Source: Prochlorococcus marinus str. MIT 1214 (GTDB lineage Bacteria; Cyanobacteriota; Cyanobacteriia; PCC-6307; Cyanobiaceae). From it: a stretch of DNA of 64,000 nt. Positions 9,225-19,975 of the stretch are shown piece after piece; within the stretch, counting starts at the first letter, position 1; each line of letters begins with the position of its first letter. The notes beneath the pieces are model-generated. The model saw nothing but the letters and a program-made list of their open reading frames with translations. It did not search any database and was not told the origin of the DNA. The position numbers and the translations under genes are program-made. The stretch lies in contig NZ_CP114777.1 in NCBI RefSeq assembly GCF_027359355.1, positions 1,302,001 through 1,366,000 of the forward strand, in the 5' to 3' direction.

Positions 9225-11825
9225 ATGCTAAAAAATTACTTATCACATGTTGCAGATCGAGAAGCGCTTGGGATCCCTCCGCTTCCTTTAGATGCAAAAC
9301 AAACTAAAGATTTAACTGAATTTTTAGAAAAACCAGATAAAGAATTCGATCAAAACTTCTTAGTTGATCTTCTTGTGAATCGAATTCCTCCTGGGGTTGA
9401 TCAAGCCTCCTATGTCAAAGCAACTTGGCTGAGCTCAATTGCTCAAGAAGAATCAAAAAGTCCATTAGTAAGCCCTTTAAAAGCAACTGAGCTTTTGGGT
9501 ACAATGATTGGCGGATATAATGTAGCAGCATTAATTGAAATACTAAAATCTAATAATAAGGAATTAGCAGCTTCAGCCTGCGATGGATTAAGTAATACTC
9601 TTTTAGTTTATGATGCGCTAAATGATATTTTAGAATTAGCAAAAACTAATATTTATGCAGAAAAAGTTATAAATAGCTGGTCCAATGGAGAATGGTTCAC
9701 CAATAAACGACCTTTAGCTGAGGAAATAACAGTAACAGTATTTAAAGTTGAAGGAGAAACAAATACAGACGATCTCTCTCCAGCAACTCATGCCACAACA
9801 AGACCAGATATTCCTTTACATGCTCTAGCAATGCTAGAGACACGAGATCAAAATGGTTTAAGAACTATTGAAAAATTAAAAGAGAAAGGACATGCGATTG
9901 CATATGTTGGCGATGTAGTTGGAACAGGAAGCTCTCGAAAATCAGCAATAAACTCTGTCCTTTGGCATACAGGACAAGACATACCATACATACCAAATAA
10001 ACGAGGAGGTGGCGTTATAATAGGAGGCAAAATTGCTCCTATTTTCTTTAATACTGCAGAAGATTCAGGTGCACTTCCAATTGAATGCGATGTAAGCAAT
10101 CTCAAAACAGGAGATGTTATCACTATTTTCCCTTACAAAGGAGAAGTTAGAAGAAGTACACATGAAACAAACAATGGAGAACTTCTATCAAAATTTGACT
10201 TAAAACCACAAACTATTACTGATGAAGTAAGAGCAGGTGGGCGAATTCCTTTAATGATTGGAAGAGCTTTGACAGACAAAGTTAGAACAAAATTAAAACT
10301 TCCTCCCTCTACTCTTTTTATTCGTCCTGGTCAGCCACCTGCATCAAAATATGGGTTTACACAAGCTCAAAAAATTGTTGGAAAAGCTTGCGGTTTAGAA
10401 GGCGTGCTCCCTGGCGCAAGTTGTGAGCCAATAATGACAACGGTTGGTAGTCAAGATACTACTGGTCCAATGACTAGAGATGAAATGAAAGAATTAGCCT
10501 GTTTAGGATTTTCTGCTGATTTAGTTATGCAGAGTTTCTGTCACACGGCAGCATATCCCAAGCCCGTTGATATCAAAACTCAAAAAGAACTCCCTGATTT
10601 TTTTGCTGAAAGAGGAGGAGTAGCATTAAAACCTGGTGATGGCATTATTCACAGTTGGCTAAATAGGATGCTTTTACCAGACACTGTCGGGACAGGTGGT
10701 GATAGTCATACTCGCTTCCCATTGGGCATCTCATTTCCTGGAGGTTCGGGAGTTGTGGCATTTGCTGCAGCCATTGGTTCCATGCCTTTAGATATGCCGG
10801 AGTCAGTTCTCGTAAGGTTTAAAGGGTCTTTACAAGCTGGTGTAACCTTAAGAGATGTAGTTAATGCCATTCCGTGGATGGCCATACAACAAGGTCTGCT
10901 GACTGTCGCGAAAGAGAACAAAGTTAATGTGTTTAATGGAAAAATACTAGAAATTGAAGGTCTACCAGACCTAAAATTAGAGCAAGCCTTTGAGTTGACT
11001 GATGCAAGCGCAGAAAGATCTTGTGCAGGATGTACTATTCAACTCTCTAAATCAACAATCAGTGAGTATTTAAAAAGCAATATTGTTTTACTTAAAAATA
11101 TGATTGCTAGGGGATATAAAGACGCAAGAACAATAAGTAGAAGAATTAAAGAAATGGAAGATTGGCTAAAAAAACCAGATTTACTATCAGCCGACTCCAA
11201 TTCTCAATACTCAGAAATCATCGAAATAGACTTGAATGAACTCAAAGAACCTGTTTTAGCTTGCCCTAATGATCCTGATAACGTCAAACTATTAAACGAA
11301 ATCGCAGGCACTCCGATTCAAGAAGTTTTTATAGGTTCATGTATGACTAATATTGGTCATTATCGAGCCGCCGCAAAAATTCTTGAAGGAGAAGGGAAGA
11401 TAGCAGCAAGATTATGGGTATGTCCGCCAACACGAATGGACGAGGAAATTTTGAAAAAAGAAGGGTACTACGAGATCTTTGAAAAAGCTGGTAGCCGCAT
11501 GGAAATGCCTGGTTGTTCTCTGTGCATGGGCAATCAAGCTCGTGTAGAAGATAACTCAACTGTTTTCTCAACCAGTACAAGAAATTTCAACAACAGATTA
11601 GGGAAAGGTGCTCAGGTGTTCTTAGGAAGTGCAGAACTGGCTGCTGTTTGCGCTTTGTTGGGTCATATACCTACAACTGATGAATATCTTAGAATCGCTT
11701 CGAAAAAAGTTTCCCCTTTAACTGACGAAATATACAGATACTTAAACTTTGATGAAATACCAAACTTTATTGAAGATGGACGTGTAATAACAAAAGAAGA
11801 AGAGGCCTCTATTTTACAAATCTAA
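9225..11825 (+). CDS. acnB: Aconitate hydratase B
   Basis: This 866-residue aconitase isomerises citrate to isocitrate through a [4Fe-4S] cluster. The order is the bacterial AcnB type: an N-terminal HEAT-like domain, the swivelling domain ([23 protein letters not shown]), then the catalytic domains. The three cluster cysteines are Cys706 ([14 protein letters not shown]) and Cys764 and Cys767 ([12 protein letters not shown]), matching the spacing of the E. coli enzyme. In cyanobacteria it supplies 2-oxoglutarate for nitrogen assimilation through an incomplete TCA pathway. The start is ATG 9225 after a 153-nt divergent gap. A CLC gene follows after 10 nt. Confidence 0.96.
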   Translation: MLKNYLSHVADREALGIPPLPLDAKQTKDLTEFLEKPDKEFDQNFLVDLLVNRIPPGVDQASYVKATWLSSIAQEESKSPLVSPLKATELLGTMIGGYNVAALIEILKSNNKELAASACDGLSNTLLVYDALNDILELAKTNIYAEKVINSWSNGEWFTNKRPLAEEITVTVFKVEGETNTDDLSPATHATTRPDIPLHALAMLETRDQNGLRTIEKLKEKGHAIAYVGDVVGTGSSRKSAINSVLWHTGQDIPYIPNKRGGGVIIGGKIAPIFFNTAEDSGALPIECDVSNLKTGDVITIFPYKGEVRRSTHETNNGELLSKFDLKPQTITDEVRAGGRIPLMIGRALTDKVRTKLKLPPSTLFIRPGQPPASKYGFTQAQKIVGKACGLEGVLPGASCEPIMTTVGSQDTTGPMTRDEMKELACLGFSADLVMQSFCHTAAYPKPVDIKTQKELPDFFAERGGVALKPGDGIIHSWLNRMLLPDTVGTGGDSHTRFPLGISFPGGSGVVAFAAAIGSMPLDMPESVLVRFKGSLQAGVTLRDVVNAIPWMAIQQGLLTVAKENKVNVFNGKILEIEGLPDLKLEQAFELTDASAERSCAGCTIQLSKSTISEYLKSNIVLLKNMIARGYKDARTISRRIKEMEDWLKKPDLLSADSNSQYSEIIEIDLNELKEPVLACPNDPDNVKLLNEIAGTPIQEVFIGSCMTNIGHYRAAAKILEGEGKIAARLWVCPPTRMDEEILKKEGYYEIFEKAGSRMEMPGCSLCMGNQARVEDNSTVFSTSTRNFNNRLGKGAQVFLGSAELAAVCALLGHIPTTDEYLRIASKKVSPLTDEIYRYLNFDEIPNFIEDGRVITKEEEASILQI

Positions 11826-11835
11826 ATTAAGTTAA

Positions 11836-13194
11836 ATGATCAACAGTCAAAGTCGAAATCCCATTAAAAAAAAATCAAGTCAAAGCATAAAAAAACTTCT
11901 TCAAAGGAAATGGCTCAATGTAATTCTTGCTCTCATACTTACAGGTCTAGGAGCAGCATTAACGGGAATATTATTTAAAACTGGAATTCATGCATTAGAA
12001 GATTATCGATCAAATCTTCTTGCATATATGCCTAGATGGATAGTTTTACCCATTTTAGGAGCATTAGGAGGATTGATTTCTGGATTGCTCATTCAAAACT
12101 TTGCTCCCGCAGCAAAAGGAGCAGGCGTCAGTCACATCATTGCATTTCTTCGCCATAAGCCAGTCCCTATGGGATTAAGAGTTGGAATCGTCAAACTATT
12201 TGCTGGAATAATTGCTATTGGAAGTGGATTTCCACTAGGTCCCGAAGGCCCAGCAGTACAAATGGGAGGATCTGTTGCCTGGAAAATGGCAAAATGGCTA
12301 AAAGCCCCTATTTCATTTCGCAGAGTTATTGTTGCAGCAGGAGGAGGTGCGGGAATTGCAGCAATTTTCAGTGCACCTATTGGAGGCTTTATATATGCAA
12401 TTGAAGAACTTCTAAATTCAGCCAGACCAGTAGTCCTCTTACTAGTAGTAGTAACAACATTCTGGGCAGATAGTTGCGCTGATATTTTGCAAGCGATTGG
12501 ACTTGATCAAAAAGCTGGTGGATTTATTAATAATTTAGGCTTTCAATTAGAAAGAGCATATACACCAGTAATCGAATTCTTTCCGATAGATTTTTTATAC
12601 TTAATCGTTTTAGGAATCTTACTTGGATTCTTAGCAGAAATGTATTGCAAATATGTTTTAAAGATGCAAGTCCTAGGAAATAAATGGTTTAAAAATAAAA
12701 CTATTCAGAGAATGAGTTTGTCAGGATTATTACTCGGCTCAATGTATTCAATAATCCCCGAAAGTTTCCATAATATCGAGGGATTACAAAAGATTATTGT
12801 TAATGAAAATAGTAGTTTTACGCTCGCAATAAGTATATTTTTAATTTTATTTTTTGCTTCTGGTTTAGCAGCCGCATCGGGAGCTCCAGGTGGCTTATTT
12901 TATCCAATGCTCACCCTTGGAGGAGCGATAGGATTAGCCAGCGGTATAGGAGTAGAAACATTGACGGGCCATGTTCCCACAACTTATATTTTTGCAGGAA
13001 TGGGTGGATTTGTTGCTGGATGCTCAAGAACCCCATTAACAGCAATGTTTTTAGCATTCGCATTAACTAAAAATCTGTTAATACTTAAGCCACTCTTGAT
13101 TACATGTATAGCTAGCTTTTTAACTGCCAGAATATTTAATGAACATTCAATTTATGAAAGACAAATTACGATTGAAGAAGGAGAATTAATATAA
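11836..13194 (+). CDS. CLC-family chloride channel or H+/Cl- exchanger
   Basis: This 452-residue membrane protein shows the CLC signature loops. The first Cl- site (GSGIP in the family) is replaced by AKGAGVSHI. The second is LGPEGPAVQMGG with the gating glutamate at Glu137, and the third is APGGLFYPM. A Glu pair in the segment IYAIEELL (about 190-191) corresponds to the internal proton glutamate of CLC-ec1, which favours an exchanger over a passive channel. It follows acnB by 10 nt and converges on the ictB-like gene with 7 nt between stops. A role in anion or pH balance is inferred. Confidence 0.88.
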   Translation: MINSQSRNPIKKKSSQSIKKLLQRKWLNVILALILTGLGAALTGILFKTGIHALEDYRSNLLAYMPRWIVLPILGALGGLISGLLIQNFAPAAKGAGVSHIIAFLRHKPVPMGLRVGIVKLFAGIIAIGSGFPLGPEGPAVQMGGSVAWKMAKWLKAPISFRRVIVAAGGGAGIAAIFSAPIGGFIYAIEELLNSARPVVLLLVVVTTFWADSCADILQAIGLDQKAGGFINNLGFQLERAYTPVIEFFPIDFLYLIVLGILLGFLAEMYCKYVLKMQVLGNKWFKNKTIQRMSLSGLLLGSMYSIIPESFHNIEGLQKIIVNENSSFTLAISIFLILFFASGLAAASGAPGGLFYPMLTLGGAIGLASGIGVETLTGHVPTTYIFAGMGGFVAGCSRTPLTAMFLAFALTKNLLILKPLLITCIASFLTARIFNEHSIYERQITIEEGELI

Positions 13195-13201
13195 AACTTT
13201 T

Positions 13202-14503
13202 TCAAATTTTCAATGAACTATCATAGCTTTTAGCATTATAGATCATGCATCTAAGACCTATCAATAATATCCAACCTAAGATATTTATTCTGCTGTCAAA
13301 TAGTGGAATATCTGTCGCATAAAAACAAATAAGAATTAAAGTAGAAGTCCACCAAGCTCGATCAACCACTATATTTTTTTGAAGATTTAAATTATTAAAT
13401 ATTCTATAAAAAGAAGACATAAATAATAAGCTAAATACAAATATATTTATCAACAAAGAAACTATCAGGCCATGACTAATTGCTAATTCCAAAGGCAAAT
13501 TATGAGAGTGGCCATGTGATAAGCCTGTCCTTAAAGGATAAAGAATTGAAAAAGCTGCTGCTCCCCAACCCAACCATGGTTTTTCAAAAATTAAATTAAG
13601 TCCTATTTTCCATTGACCAATACGTGTTGCTTCAAAAGGTCTAGTATCAACGAATTGCATATCATTAAGTCTCATCCAAATAGATTCAGGAACAAAACTC
13701 CTTGCAAATTGTTGAATTCCAAAATCAAAAACTGGTAAAACAGCAATAATCACCGGAAACAGACAAATAAGCATTAAAGGTATTAACCAACTCCATGATG
13801 CTGAACCAAAAACTAATGGTAAACCTAAAAAAATTGCACCCCATGCGTTTCGAGAGTCAGTCAAAATCATTGCTGAAACAAAAGCAATTAAAAGAGCAAA
13901 GGGAAGAAGTCGGTTTCTTCCAAGAATAAAAGGATGCAGAACTGAAGCCAAACAGAATGGCCATACGCCGGATAACCACGCTGCAGCGATATTCGCGTAA
14001 TCGAACAAACCAGACAATCTACCTAAAGGCTCTCCTCCTGGAGAAATAAACCAAATTATCAAACCATCAAAAATCTGCCAAGGCCCCTCCCATCCAAGCC
14101 ATAACTGACCGAAGCCTGTTATTAGAACAGGGAAACTTCCTAACACAAGCCAAGAAGCACATTTTTTTCTTCTTTCAGGAGTTAACAAATATGGTTGCAA
14201 GCCCCAAAAACACCAGAAGAATGGCAACCAATTAAAAAGACCAAGCCAAGCTAACCAACCAATATGAGAACGAATACAACCAATTATCATCAAACAAGTT
14301 ATAAACACTAGCGGATAATTCCAATATTCCCTCAAGTAGAGTTCCCTTCTTTTAAAGCTTCCGTCGATAAGAGCTACAAGCAACAATAAATAAGAAATTA
14401 ACGCACTGGACGGCAAACAAAATACGCCTAATTGAAAACACCTCCAGCCAATATTGTCTGAAAAATTATTTTTTAAATTTAGTAAATAAGCATTATGAAT
14501 CAT
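13202..14503 (-). CDS. IctB/O-antigen ligase-like polytopic membrane protein
   Basis: This 433-residue protein has about 10-11 hydrophobic helices and the Wzy/WaaL-type motif GLSHGHSHNLPLELAISHGL near the C terminus, preceded by EATRIGQWKIGLNLIFEKPWLGWGAAAF. In cyanobacteria this family was named IctB for a proposed role in inorganic carbon accumulation. Direct bicarbonate transport is disputed, and the fold is that of glycan polymerases or ligases. Its start overlaps the purU stop by 4 nt (ATGA, 14500-14503), so translation is coupled to purU. A membrane glycan role and a carbon role both remain possible. Confidence 0.82.
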   Translation of the reverse strand: MIHNAYLLNLKNNFSDNIGWRCFQLGVFCLPSSALISYLLLLVALIDGSFKRRELYLREYWNYPLVFITCLMIIGCIRSHIGWLAWLGLFNWLPFFWCFWGLQPYLLTPERRKKCASWLVLGSFPVLITGFGQLWLGWEGPWQIFDGLIIWFISPGGEPLGRLSGLFDYANIAAAWLSGVWPFCLASVLHPFILGRNRLLPFALLIAFVSAMILTDSRNAWGAIFLGLPLVFGSASWSWLIPLMLICLFPVIIAVLPVFDFGIQQFARSFVPESIWMRLNDMQFVDTRPFEATRIGQWKIGLNLIFEKPWLGWGAAAFSILYPLRTGLSHGHSHNLPLELAISHGLIVSLLINIFVFSLLFMSSFYRIFNNLNLQKNIVVDRAWWTSTLILICFYATDIPLFDSRINILGWILLIGLRCMIYNAKSYDSSLKI

Positions 14504-15354
14504 GTAAATACTGCTGTTCTTCCCCTATACACAATAACTTGTCTTCTTAAATGCAATCTTAAAGCTCTTGCTAAAGCGACTCTCTCCAAATCTCTTCCCT
14601 TTCTTATTAAATCTGATACTTCATCACGATGACTCACATTAGATATAGTCTGTTCAATTATGGGTCCAGCATCAAGATCCTTAGTTACATAATGCGCTGT
14701 TGCTCCAATTAATTTTACACCTCTTTCCCAAGCCTGATGATATGGTTGAGCACCTTTAAAAGCAGGAAGAAAAGAATGATGAATATTTATAAAATGAGGA
14801 AAATTCTCTAAAAATGAACTACTTAAAATTTGCATATATTTAGCCAACACTCCTAAATCAATTTTATACTCATTTAACAAATCTAAAATTTTACTTTCGG
14901 AATCTGCTTTATGATTTTTATCTACTTCAATAAGCTTAAAAGGAATAGAAAAACTTGAACAAATAGCCTCTAAATCTGAATGATTAGAGATAACTAAAGG
15001 GACATTCATACATAATTCACCTGCCTTAACTCTCCATAAAAGATCAACTAAACAATGACTCTGCTTGCTAACAAAGATGGCAACATTAGGAAAATCATCA
15101 GAAAAGCTCAAGACGGCTTTTCCATTCAATCTCTGCTCAAGTAAAATTACTTCAGATTTTATTTCATGTTTGTCGAGCAGAAATCCATCTAAATCCCACT
15201 CAATTCGGCTGAGAAACAATTTTGCATCTGCATCTGTATGGTGATCAGCATGTCTAATATTGCCATTTTTACTTGCTATCCAACTTGCCAAATCACTTAC
15301 AAGTCCTGGCTTATCCGGACAAATGAACTGCAAGATTACTGTTTTGAGGCTCAC
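14500..15354 (-). CDS. purU: Formyltetrahydrofolate deformylase
   Basis: PurU hydrolyses 10-formyl-THF to formate and THF, balancing the one-carbon pool and supplying formate to PurT where present. At 284 residues it matches the family. An N-terminal ACT domain (residues 1-85, QFICPDKPGLVSDLASWIA) precedes a formyltransferase-like domain. The catalytic Asn-His-Asp set is visible in INIHHSFLPAFKGAQPYHQAW and GATAHYVTKDLDAGPII. Expression is probably coupled to the downstream ictB-like gene by the 4-nt overlap. The upstream gap of 74 nt is divergent to the ThiO-like gene. Confidence 0.94.
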   Translation of the reverse strand: MSLKTVILQFICPDKPGLVSDLASWIASKNGNIRHADHHTDADAKLFLSRIEWDLDGFLLDKHEIKSEVILLEQRLNGKAVLSFSDDFPNVAIFVSKQSHCLVDLLWRVKAGELCMNVPLVISNHSDLEAICSSFSIPFKLIEVDKNHKADSESKILDLLNEYKIDLGVLAKYMQILSSSFLENFPHFINIHHSFLPAFKGAQPYHQAWERGVKLIGATAHYVTKDLDAGPIIEQTISNVSHRDEVSDLIRKGRDLERVALARALRLHLRRQVIVYRGRTAVFT

Positions 15355-15428
15355 TAGAGCTATATGTTTAAACTATTCTCTTTTTTAGACCACTCATTGA
15401 AAATTAACAAGCAAATTTCATAACATCT

Positions 15429-16550
15429 GTGGAAATGAATAATCAAAAAGCAGAAAAAAAGCAAACCGAAATCTCAATTGTTGGTAGTGGTATAGCAGGA
15501 ATTGCAACTGCCTTTCACCTAGGGAAAAAAGGTTATAAAGTAAATTTAATTGACCCAACAGTAAACTCAGAAATAAATAATTTAAATCCAAACAATGGAA
15601 CACAAGCTAGTTTGGGTGTTCTAATGGGAAATGTCTACAAAAGATCAAAAGGTAGAGCTTTTTTGCTAAGAAATAGAAGTATGAAATTATGGAAGGAATG
15701 GCTTACTCAAATAAACTATTATGAGTCAGATTTTAGATTTGAAAAACCATTAATTAAATTAGCAAGTTCTGAAAAAGAATATCAATATATGATTGAATTA
15801 ATTAGTAATAAAAAAAGATATGGAATTGAGATTTTAGCAAAAAATTCTTTAAATTTTTGGAATTCTATATTTGAAACAAAATTAATAGGAGGATTAATAT
15901 CGTATGAAGATGGGCGATTCAATCCAATACAATTAATAAAAGCATTAATGCAAAGTCTTGATCAAATAAAGATCAATAAAATCGAAAGTAATGTTTTTAA
16001 AATAAGCAAAAATAGTAATATATACAGCAAAAAGTGGCATATCGATTTAGAAAATAACCTATCTATTAATCAAGACTATATTGTGATTTGTTCTGCTTTA
16101 AATACTCAAAAATTAATAGAACCATTAGGCCATGAATTACTTTTAGAGCCAATATTAGGACAAGTTGTTGAATTAGAATTAGAGAATAAAACTACGAATT
16201 GGAAAGAATGGCCTGGAATATTAAATTATCAATCTATAAACTTTATACACCATCGTCCTAATCACATGCTCATAGGGGCAACTATCGAAAGAGGTACTAA
16301 ACCAAGTCTCTTAGATAAACAAAAAATGTTAAATATGAACAACAATGTTCCAAAGTGGATAAAAAATGCAAAAATCTGCCATGAATGGAATGGAATAAGA
16401 GCTAAGCCTCAAAACGAACCTGCTCCGTTATTAAAAGAATTAGAACCTGGTTTATTAATTAATACAGGTCACTACAGAAATGGTATTATGCTAGCTCCTG
16501 CGTGCGCTGAGTGGATTGGAATGAAAATAGAGGAACAATATAAATATTGA
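15429..16550 (+). CDS. FAD-dependent amine oxidoreductase, glycine oxidase (ThiO)-like
   Basis: This 373-residue member of the DAO/DadA superfamily starts with the Rossmann FAD-binding motif VGSGIAGIATAFHLGKKG (about residues 20-37). Near the C terminus the segment INTGHYRNGIMLAPACAEW strongly resembles the ThiO signature. ThiO oxidises glycine to iminoacetate for the thiazole ring of thiamine. In several cyanobacteria ThiO is fused to ThiG; here no ThiG domain follows. Lysine and isoleucine codons are unusually dense. GTG 15429 and ATG 15435 are both possible starts. Glycine oxidase is the best guess, and another amine substrate is possible. Confidence 0.78.
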   Translation: MEMNNQKAEKKQTEISIVGSGIAGIATAFHLGKKGYKVNLIDPTVNSEINNLNPNNGTQASLGVLMGNVYKRSKGRAFLLRNRSMKLWKEWLTQINYYESDFRFEKPLIKLASSEKEYQYMIELISNKKRYGIEILAKNSLNFWNSIFETKLIGGLISYEDGRFNPIQLIKALMQSLDQIKINKIESNVFKISKNSNIYSKKWHIDLENNLSINQDYIVICSALNTQKLIEPLGHELLLEPILGQVVELELENKTTNWKEWPGILNYQSINFIHHRPNHMLIGATIERGTKPSLLDKQKMLNMNNNVPKWIKNAKICHEWNGIRAKPQNEPAPLLKELEPGLLINTGHYRNGIMLAPACAEWIGMKIEEQYKY

Positions 16551-16564
16551 TTATTAAAATCTAT

Positions 16565-18460
16565 TTACTTGGTTTCAGTAAAATCAGCATCAATTACATC
16601 ATCTCCATCAACTTTACTACTATCAGCACTGGAGTCCTCAGCAGCTTGAGAAGCAGCATTTGCTTGTTGATATACAGAAGCTCCCAAAGAATACAATTCT
16701 TGTTGAAGCTCCTCAACTAAAGTCTTCATGCTTTCATAATCATCTTTTTCGGTAGCCTCTTTCAACTTTACACGTTTCTCTTCTACTTTCTCTTTGGCTG
16801 CTTCATCAACTTTATCTCCAAGCTCACCTATTTGTTTTTCAGCCTGATAAACAAGTGTTTCAGCTTGATTCTTAATATCAATTTTTTCACGCTTTTCTTT
16901 ATCAGCAGAAGCATTCATTTCTGCGTCTTTAACCATTTTATCAACTTCGTTATCCGACAAGGTGGATGCTCCAGTAATAGAGATACTTTGCTCTTTACCA
17001 CTACCTTTGTCTTTCGCATTAACACTGAGAATTCCATTAGCGTCAATATCAAAAGTTACTTCAATTTGAGGCACACCCCGAGGAGCAGGAGGAATTCCAT
17101 CTAAACGAAAGGTTCCAAGACTTTTGTTATCAGAAGCCATTTCACGTTCACCTTGTAAGACGTGAATTTCTACATTCGTTTGACCATCAACTGCGGTTGA
17201 ATAAGTTTCAGCTTTTTTAGTGGGAACAGTAGTATTTCTTGAAATCATTTTGGTCATAACCCCACCCAAAGTCTCCACTCCAAGAGATAATGGAGTGACA
17301 TCAAGTAGCAAAATATCTTTAACTTCTCCAGCAAGAACTCCACCTTGAATAGCGGCTCCAACCGCTACTACTTCATCTGGATTAACTGTTTGATTTGGAT
17401 CTTTAGTAGTTACTCTTTTTACTAACTCTTTAACCGCTGGCATTCGGGTAGAGCCTCCAACCATAACAATTTCATCTATTTCTCCAGTAGATAATTTTGC
17501 ATCTTTCAAAGCTTGCTCTACAGGGACCCTGCAGCGATCGATAAGATTTGAAGCTAGTTCCTCGAACTTACCTCTTGTGAGGGTCAAATCAAGATGCTTA
17601 GGACCTTCGGGAGTGGCGGTGATAAATGGAAGATTGATTTCACTTTGAGTAGCATTTGATAATTCAATCTTGGCTTTTTCAGCTGCTTCAGTTAAACGTT
17701 GCAATGCTTGTTTGTCTTGGCGTAGATCAATACCTTCATTACTCTTGAATGTTGAAGCCAAATGGTCAACTATAACTCTGTCAAAATCGTCTCCACCTAA
17801 ATGAGTATCGCCAGATGTAGAGAGTACTTCGAATACTCCATCGCCTACTTCTAATACAGATACGTCGAAAGTACCTCCACCCAAATCAAAGACTAATATT
17901 CTTTCATTGCTTTTTTTATCCAATCCATAGGCTAAAGCAGCAGCAGTAGGCTCATTGATAATCCTGAGAACTTCCAAACCTGCAATCTTTCCTGCATCTT
18001 TTGTTGCTTGTCTCTGAGAATCATTGAAGTAAGCAGGAACTGTAATTACTGCTTGAGTAACTGTTTCACCTAAATATTTACCTGCATCATCAGAAAGTTT
18101 TCTTAAAACTTGAGCACTTACTTCTTCAGGAGAAAACTGCTTATCAAGTATTGGGCATTTTAGTTTGACATTGGAGCCCGCTTTTTCAATTCCGTAGCTA
18201 ACTTCTTTTGATTCATCATTTACTTCATCAACTCTACGTCCAACAAATCTTTTAGAAGAATAAAAAGTATTTTCTGGATTCATCACAGCTTGACGCTTAG
18301 CAATTTGTCCAACCAATTGATCTTGGTTCTTTGTATAAGCAACAACAGATGGAGTTGTTCTAAATCCTTCAGCATTTGCTATTACTGTAGGCTTACCGCC
18401 TTCCATAACAGCAACACAACTATTTGTAGTTCCTAGATCGATTCCAACAACCTTCCCCAT
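16565..18460 (-). CDS. dnaK: Hsp70 chaperone DnaK
   Basis: This 631-residue Hsp70 has the N-terminal ATPase domain ([49 protein letters not shown]), the linker region [18 protein letters not shown], the substrate-binding domain and a helical lid ending in the acidic tail [14 protein letters not shown]. It folds nascent and stressed proteins with DnaJ and GrpE; a grpE-dnaJ pair lies at 53.6-55.5 kb. An AAGGAG ribosome-binding site sits at 18471-18476, 10 nt before the ATG. No CIRCE element is visible upstream. Cyanobacteria usually have several dnaK genes, and this length and tail fit the essential DnaK2 type. Confidence 0.97.
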   Translation of the reverse strand: MGKVVGIDLGTTNSCVAVMEGGKPTVIANAEGFRTTPSVVAYTKNQDQLVGQIAKRQAVMNPENTFYSSKRFVGRRVDEVNDESKEVSYGIEKAGSNVKLKCPILDKQFSPEEVSAQVLRKLSDDAGKYLGETVTQAVITVPAYFNDSQRQATKDAGKIAGLEVLRIINEPTAAALAYGLDKKSNERILVFDLGGGTFDVSVLEVGDGVFEVLSTSGDTHLGGDDFDRVIVDHLASTFKSNEGIDLRQDKQALQRLTEAAEKAKIELSNATQSEINLPFITATPEGPKHLDLTLTRGKFEELASNLIDRCRVPVEQALKDAKLSTGEIDEIVMVGGSTRMPAVKELVKRVTTKDPNQTVNPDEVVAVGAAIQGGVLAGEVKDILLLDVTPLSLGVETLGGVMTKMISRNTTVPTKKAETYSTAVDGQTNVEIHVLQGEREMASDNKSLGTFRLDGIPPAPRGVPQIEVTFDIDANGILSVNAKDKGSGKEQSISITGASTLSDNEVDKMVKDAEMNASADKEKREKIDIKNQAETLVYQAEKQIGELGDKVDEAAKEKVEEKRVKLKEATEKDDYESMKTLVEELQQELYSLGASVYQQANAASQAAEDSSADSSKVDGDDVIDADFTETK

Positions 18461-18578
18461 GGGTGAGTAGCTCCTTTAATTTCTTTCTTTAAGTATCATC
18501 CTCGTCAGTGAAACCTATTTGAGGCGAGGCGTGGTTCCCGAACAGCCTCTAAGCAATTTTGAATCAACATCATCAAAA

Positions 18579-19466
18579 ATGAGTACTATCACTGGAAAAA
18601 CTAGTCTGGTAGGACTACTTGGACAACCAGTAAATCATTCCCTTTCCCCAATTATGCACAATGCCGCATATGAAGAAATGGGACTTGACTGGTGTTATGT
18701 CGCAATGCCTTGCGAAAGTAAAAATCTAGAGAAAGTCACAAAAGCATTAAGATATTTAGATTGCAAAGGATTGAATATAACTATTCCTCATAAGCAAGAA
18801 GTGTTAAAATCTTGTCATAAATTAACTGAAATTGCGAATAATATCCAAGCCGTTAATACACTTATTCCTGAAAAAAATCATCAATGGATAGGAGCAAATA
18901 CTGATTTAGAGGGATTCTTAACGCCATTAAAAAGACATAATTTAAAAGATAAAAATGTGATTGTTTTAGGTTGTGGAGGCAGCGCTAGAGCAGTAGTAAT
19001 GGGATTAAATAGTTTAAATGTTAAAAAAGTAATAATCATTGGCAGGAATGAAAATTCTTTAGGTATTTTTGTAAAAAATATGAGTAATTTATTCTCAAAG
19101 AGCAACATATCCATTGAAGGGATCAATATTAAAGAATTAAATATTTCACCATATATTGAAGCAGCCGATTTGATTATCAATACGACTCCAATAGGAATGA
19201 ATAACAAAAACACAAAAGAGGGAAATATTCCCCTTGGACGTGAAATATGGGACTGTCTCTCTAGCAAAACTATTTTATATGATTTAATTTACACTCCAAG
19301 ACCAACAAACTGGTTAAAACTTGGACAACAAAAGAATTGTTTTATAATTGATGGTTTAGATATGCTTGTCGAACAAGGCGCCTTTTCAATTAGACTTTGG
19401 AGTGGATTTAACGAAGTGCCTGTTAAGATAATGAAATCATCTGCAGAAAAACATTTAATGGTTTAA
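18579..19466 (+). CDS. aroE: Shikimate dehydrogenase
   Basis: AroE reduces 3-dehydroshikimate to shikimate with NADPH. From ATG 18579 the protein has 295 residues and starts MSTITGKTSLVGLLGQPVNH, the usual beginning of the family. An open frame extends upstream to 18519 but adds 20 residues without family resemblance. Visible motifs are QPVNHSLSPIMHNAAY (shikimate binding), NITIPHKQ with the catalytic Lys, GCGGSARAVVMGL (NADP fold) and INTTPIGMNN. It is divergent from dnaK. It serves the same pathway as aroG at 8-9 kb but is not adjacent to it. Confidence 0.93.
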   Translation: MSTITGKTSLVGLLGQPVNHSLSPIMHNAAYEEMGLDWCYVAMPCESKNLEKVTKALRYLDCKGLNITIPHKQEVLKSCHKLTEIANNIQAVNTLIPEKNHQWIGANTDLEGFLTPLKRHNLKDKNVIVLGCGGSARAVVMGLNSLNVKKVIIIGRNENSLGIFVKNMSNLFSKSNISIEGINIKELNISPYIEAADLIINTTPIGMNNKNTKEGNIPLGREIWDCLSSKTILYDLIYTPRPTNWLKLGQQKNCFIIDGLDMLVEQGAFSIRLWSGFNEVPVKIMKSSAEKHLMV

Positions 19467-19488
19467 TCTAAGAAAAATAGAATCGATT

Positions 19489-19947
19489 ATGCCTTCAATA
19501 GGAGCGAAAATATTGGCAGTTTTACTATATATGATTCCATGGTCTGACTCTCTAATCTTTGCTAATCATTTATTTATACAATATCCATTTCTACAAATCA
19601 TTCAATTACCTGCGATTCCTATAATCTTAATTGAAAGATCAATACCTTTTGGAAGTTTATTATTATTTTTAGCGATCTTTATTGGATTAGTAAGAAATAA
19701 TAAAGTATCTTACTTTTTGCGTTTTAATGCACTTCAATCATTGTTAATCAATATTGGAATAATAATAATAAGTTTTATTTTTCAAATTATATTTGGTTCT
19801 TTTACAAACACATTAATTATAAGAACTTTCTCTAGTACTTTATCAATAAGTCTGTTTTCGGTACTCTTTTATTGTGTTTGGTCTTGCACACAAGGAAATG
19901 AACCTGATTTGCCCGGAATAAGCCAAGCAACAAAAATGCAATTGTGA
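19489..19947 (+). CDS. Tic20-family membrane protein
   Basis: This 152-residue protein has four hydrophobic helices. It opens with AKILAVLLYMIPWSDSLIFANHLF and contains LIERSIPFGSLLLFLAIFIGLVRNNKVSYFLRFNALQSLLINIG. The RFNALQS segment and the arrangement of four helices are typical of the cyanobacterial Tic20/Ycf60 family, relatives of the chloroplast inner-envelope import component Tic20. The function of the cyanobacterial proteins is not settled. It starts 22 nt after aroE and is probably in the same transcript. rpsF follows after 76 nt. Confidence 0.83.
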   Translation: MPSIGAKILAVLLYMIPWSDSLIFANHLFIQYPFLQIIQLPAIPIILIERSIPFGSLLLFLAIFIGLVRNNKVSYFLRFNALQSLLINIGIIIISFIFQIIFGSFTNTLIIRTFSSTLSISLFSVLFYCVWSCTQGNEPDLPGISQATKMQL

Positions 19948-19975
19948 AAGTTACCACTTCAGTATAAGATTGTAA

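Noticed and set aside
18881-19267. Minus-strand frame of 128 codons inside aroE
   Set aside because: It is antisense to conserved aroE motifs and has no family resemblance.
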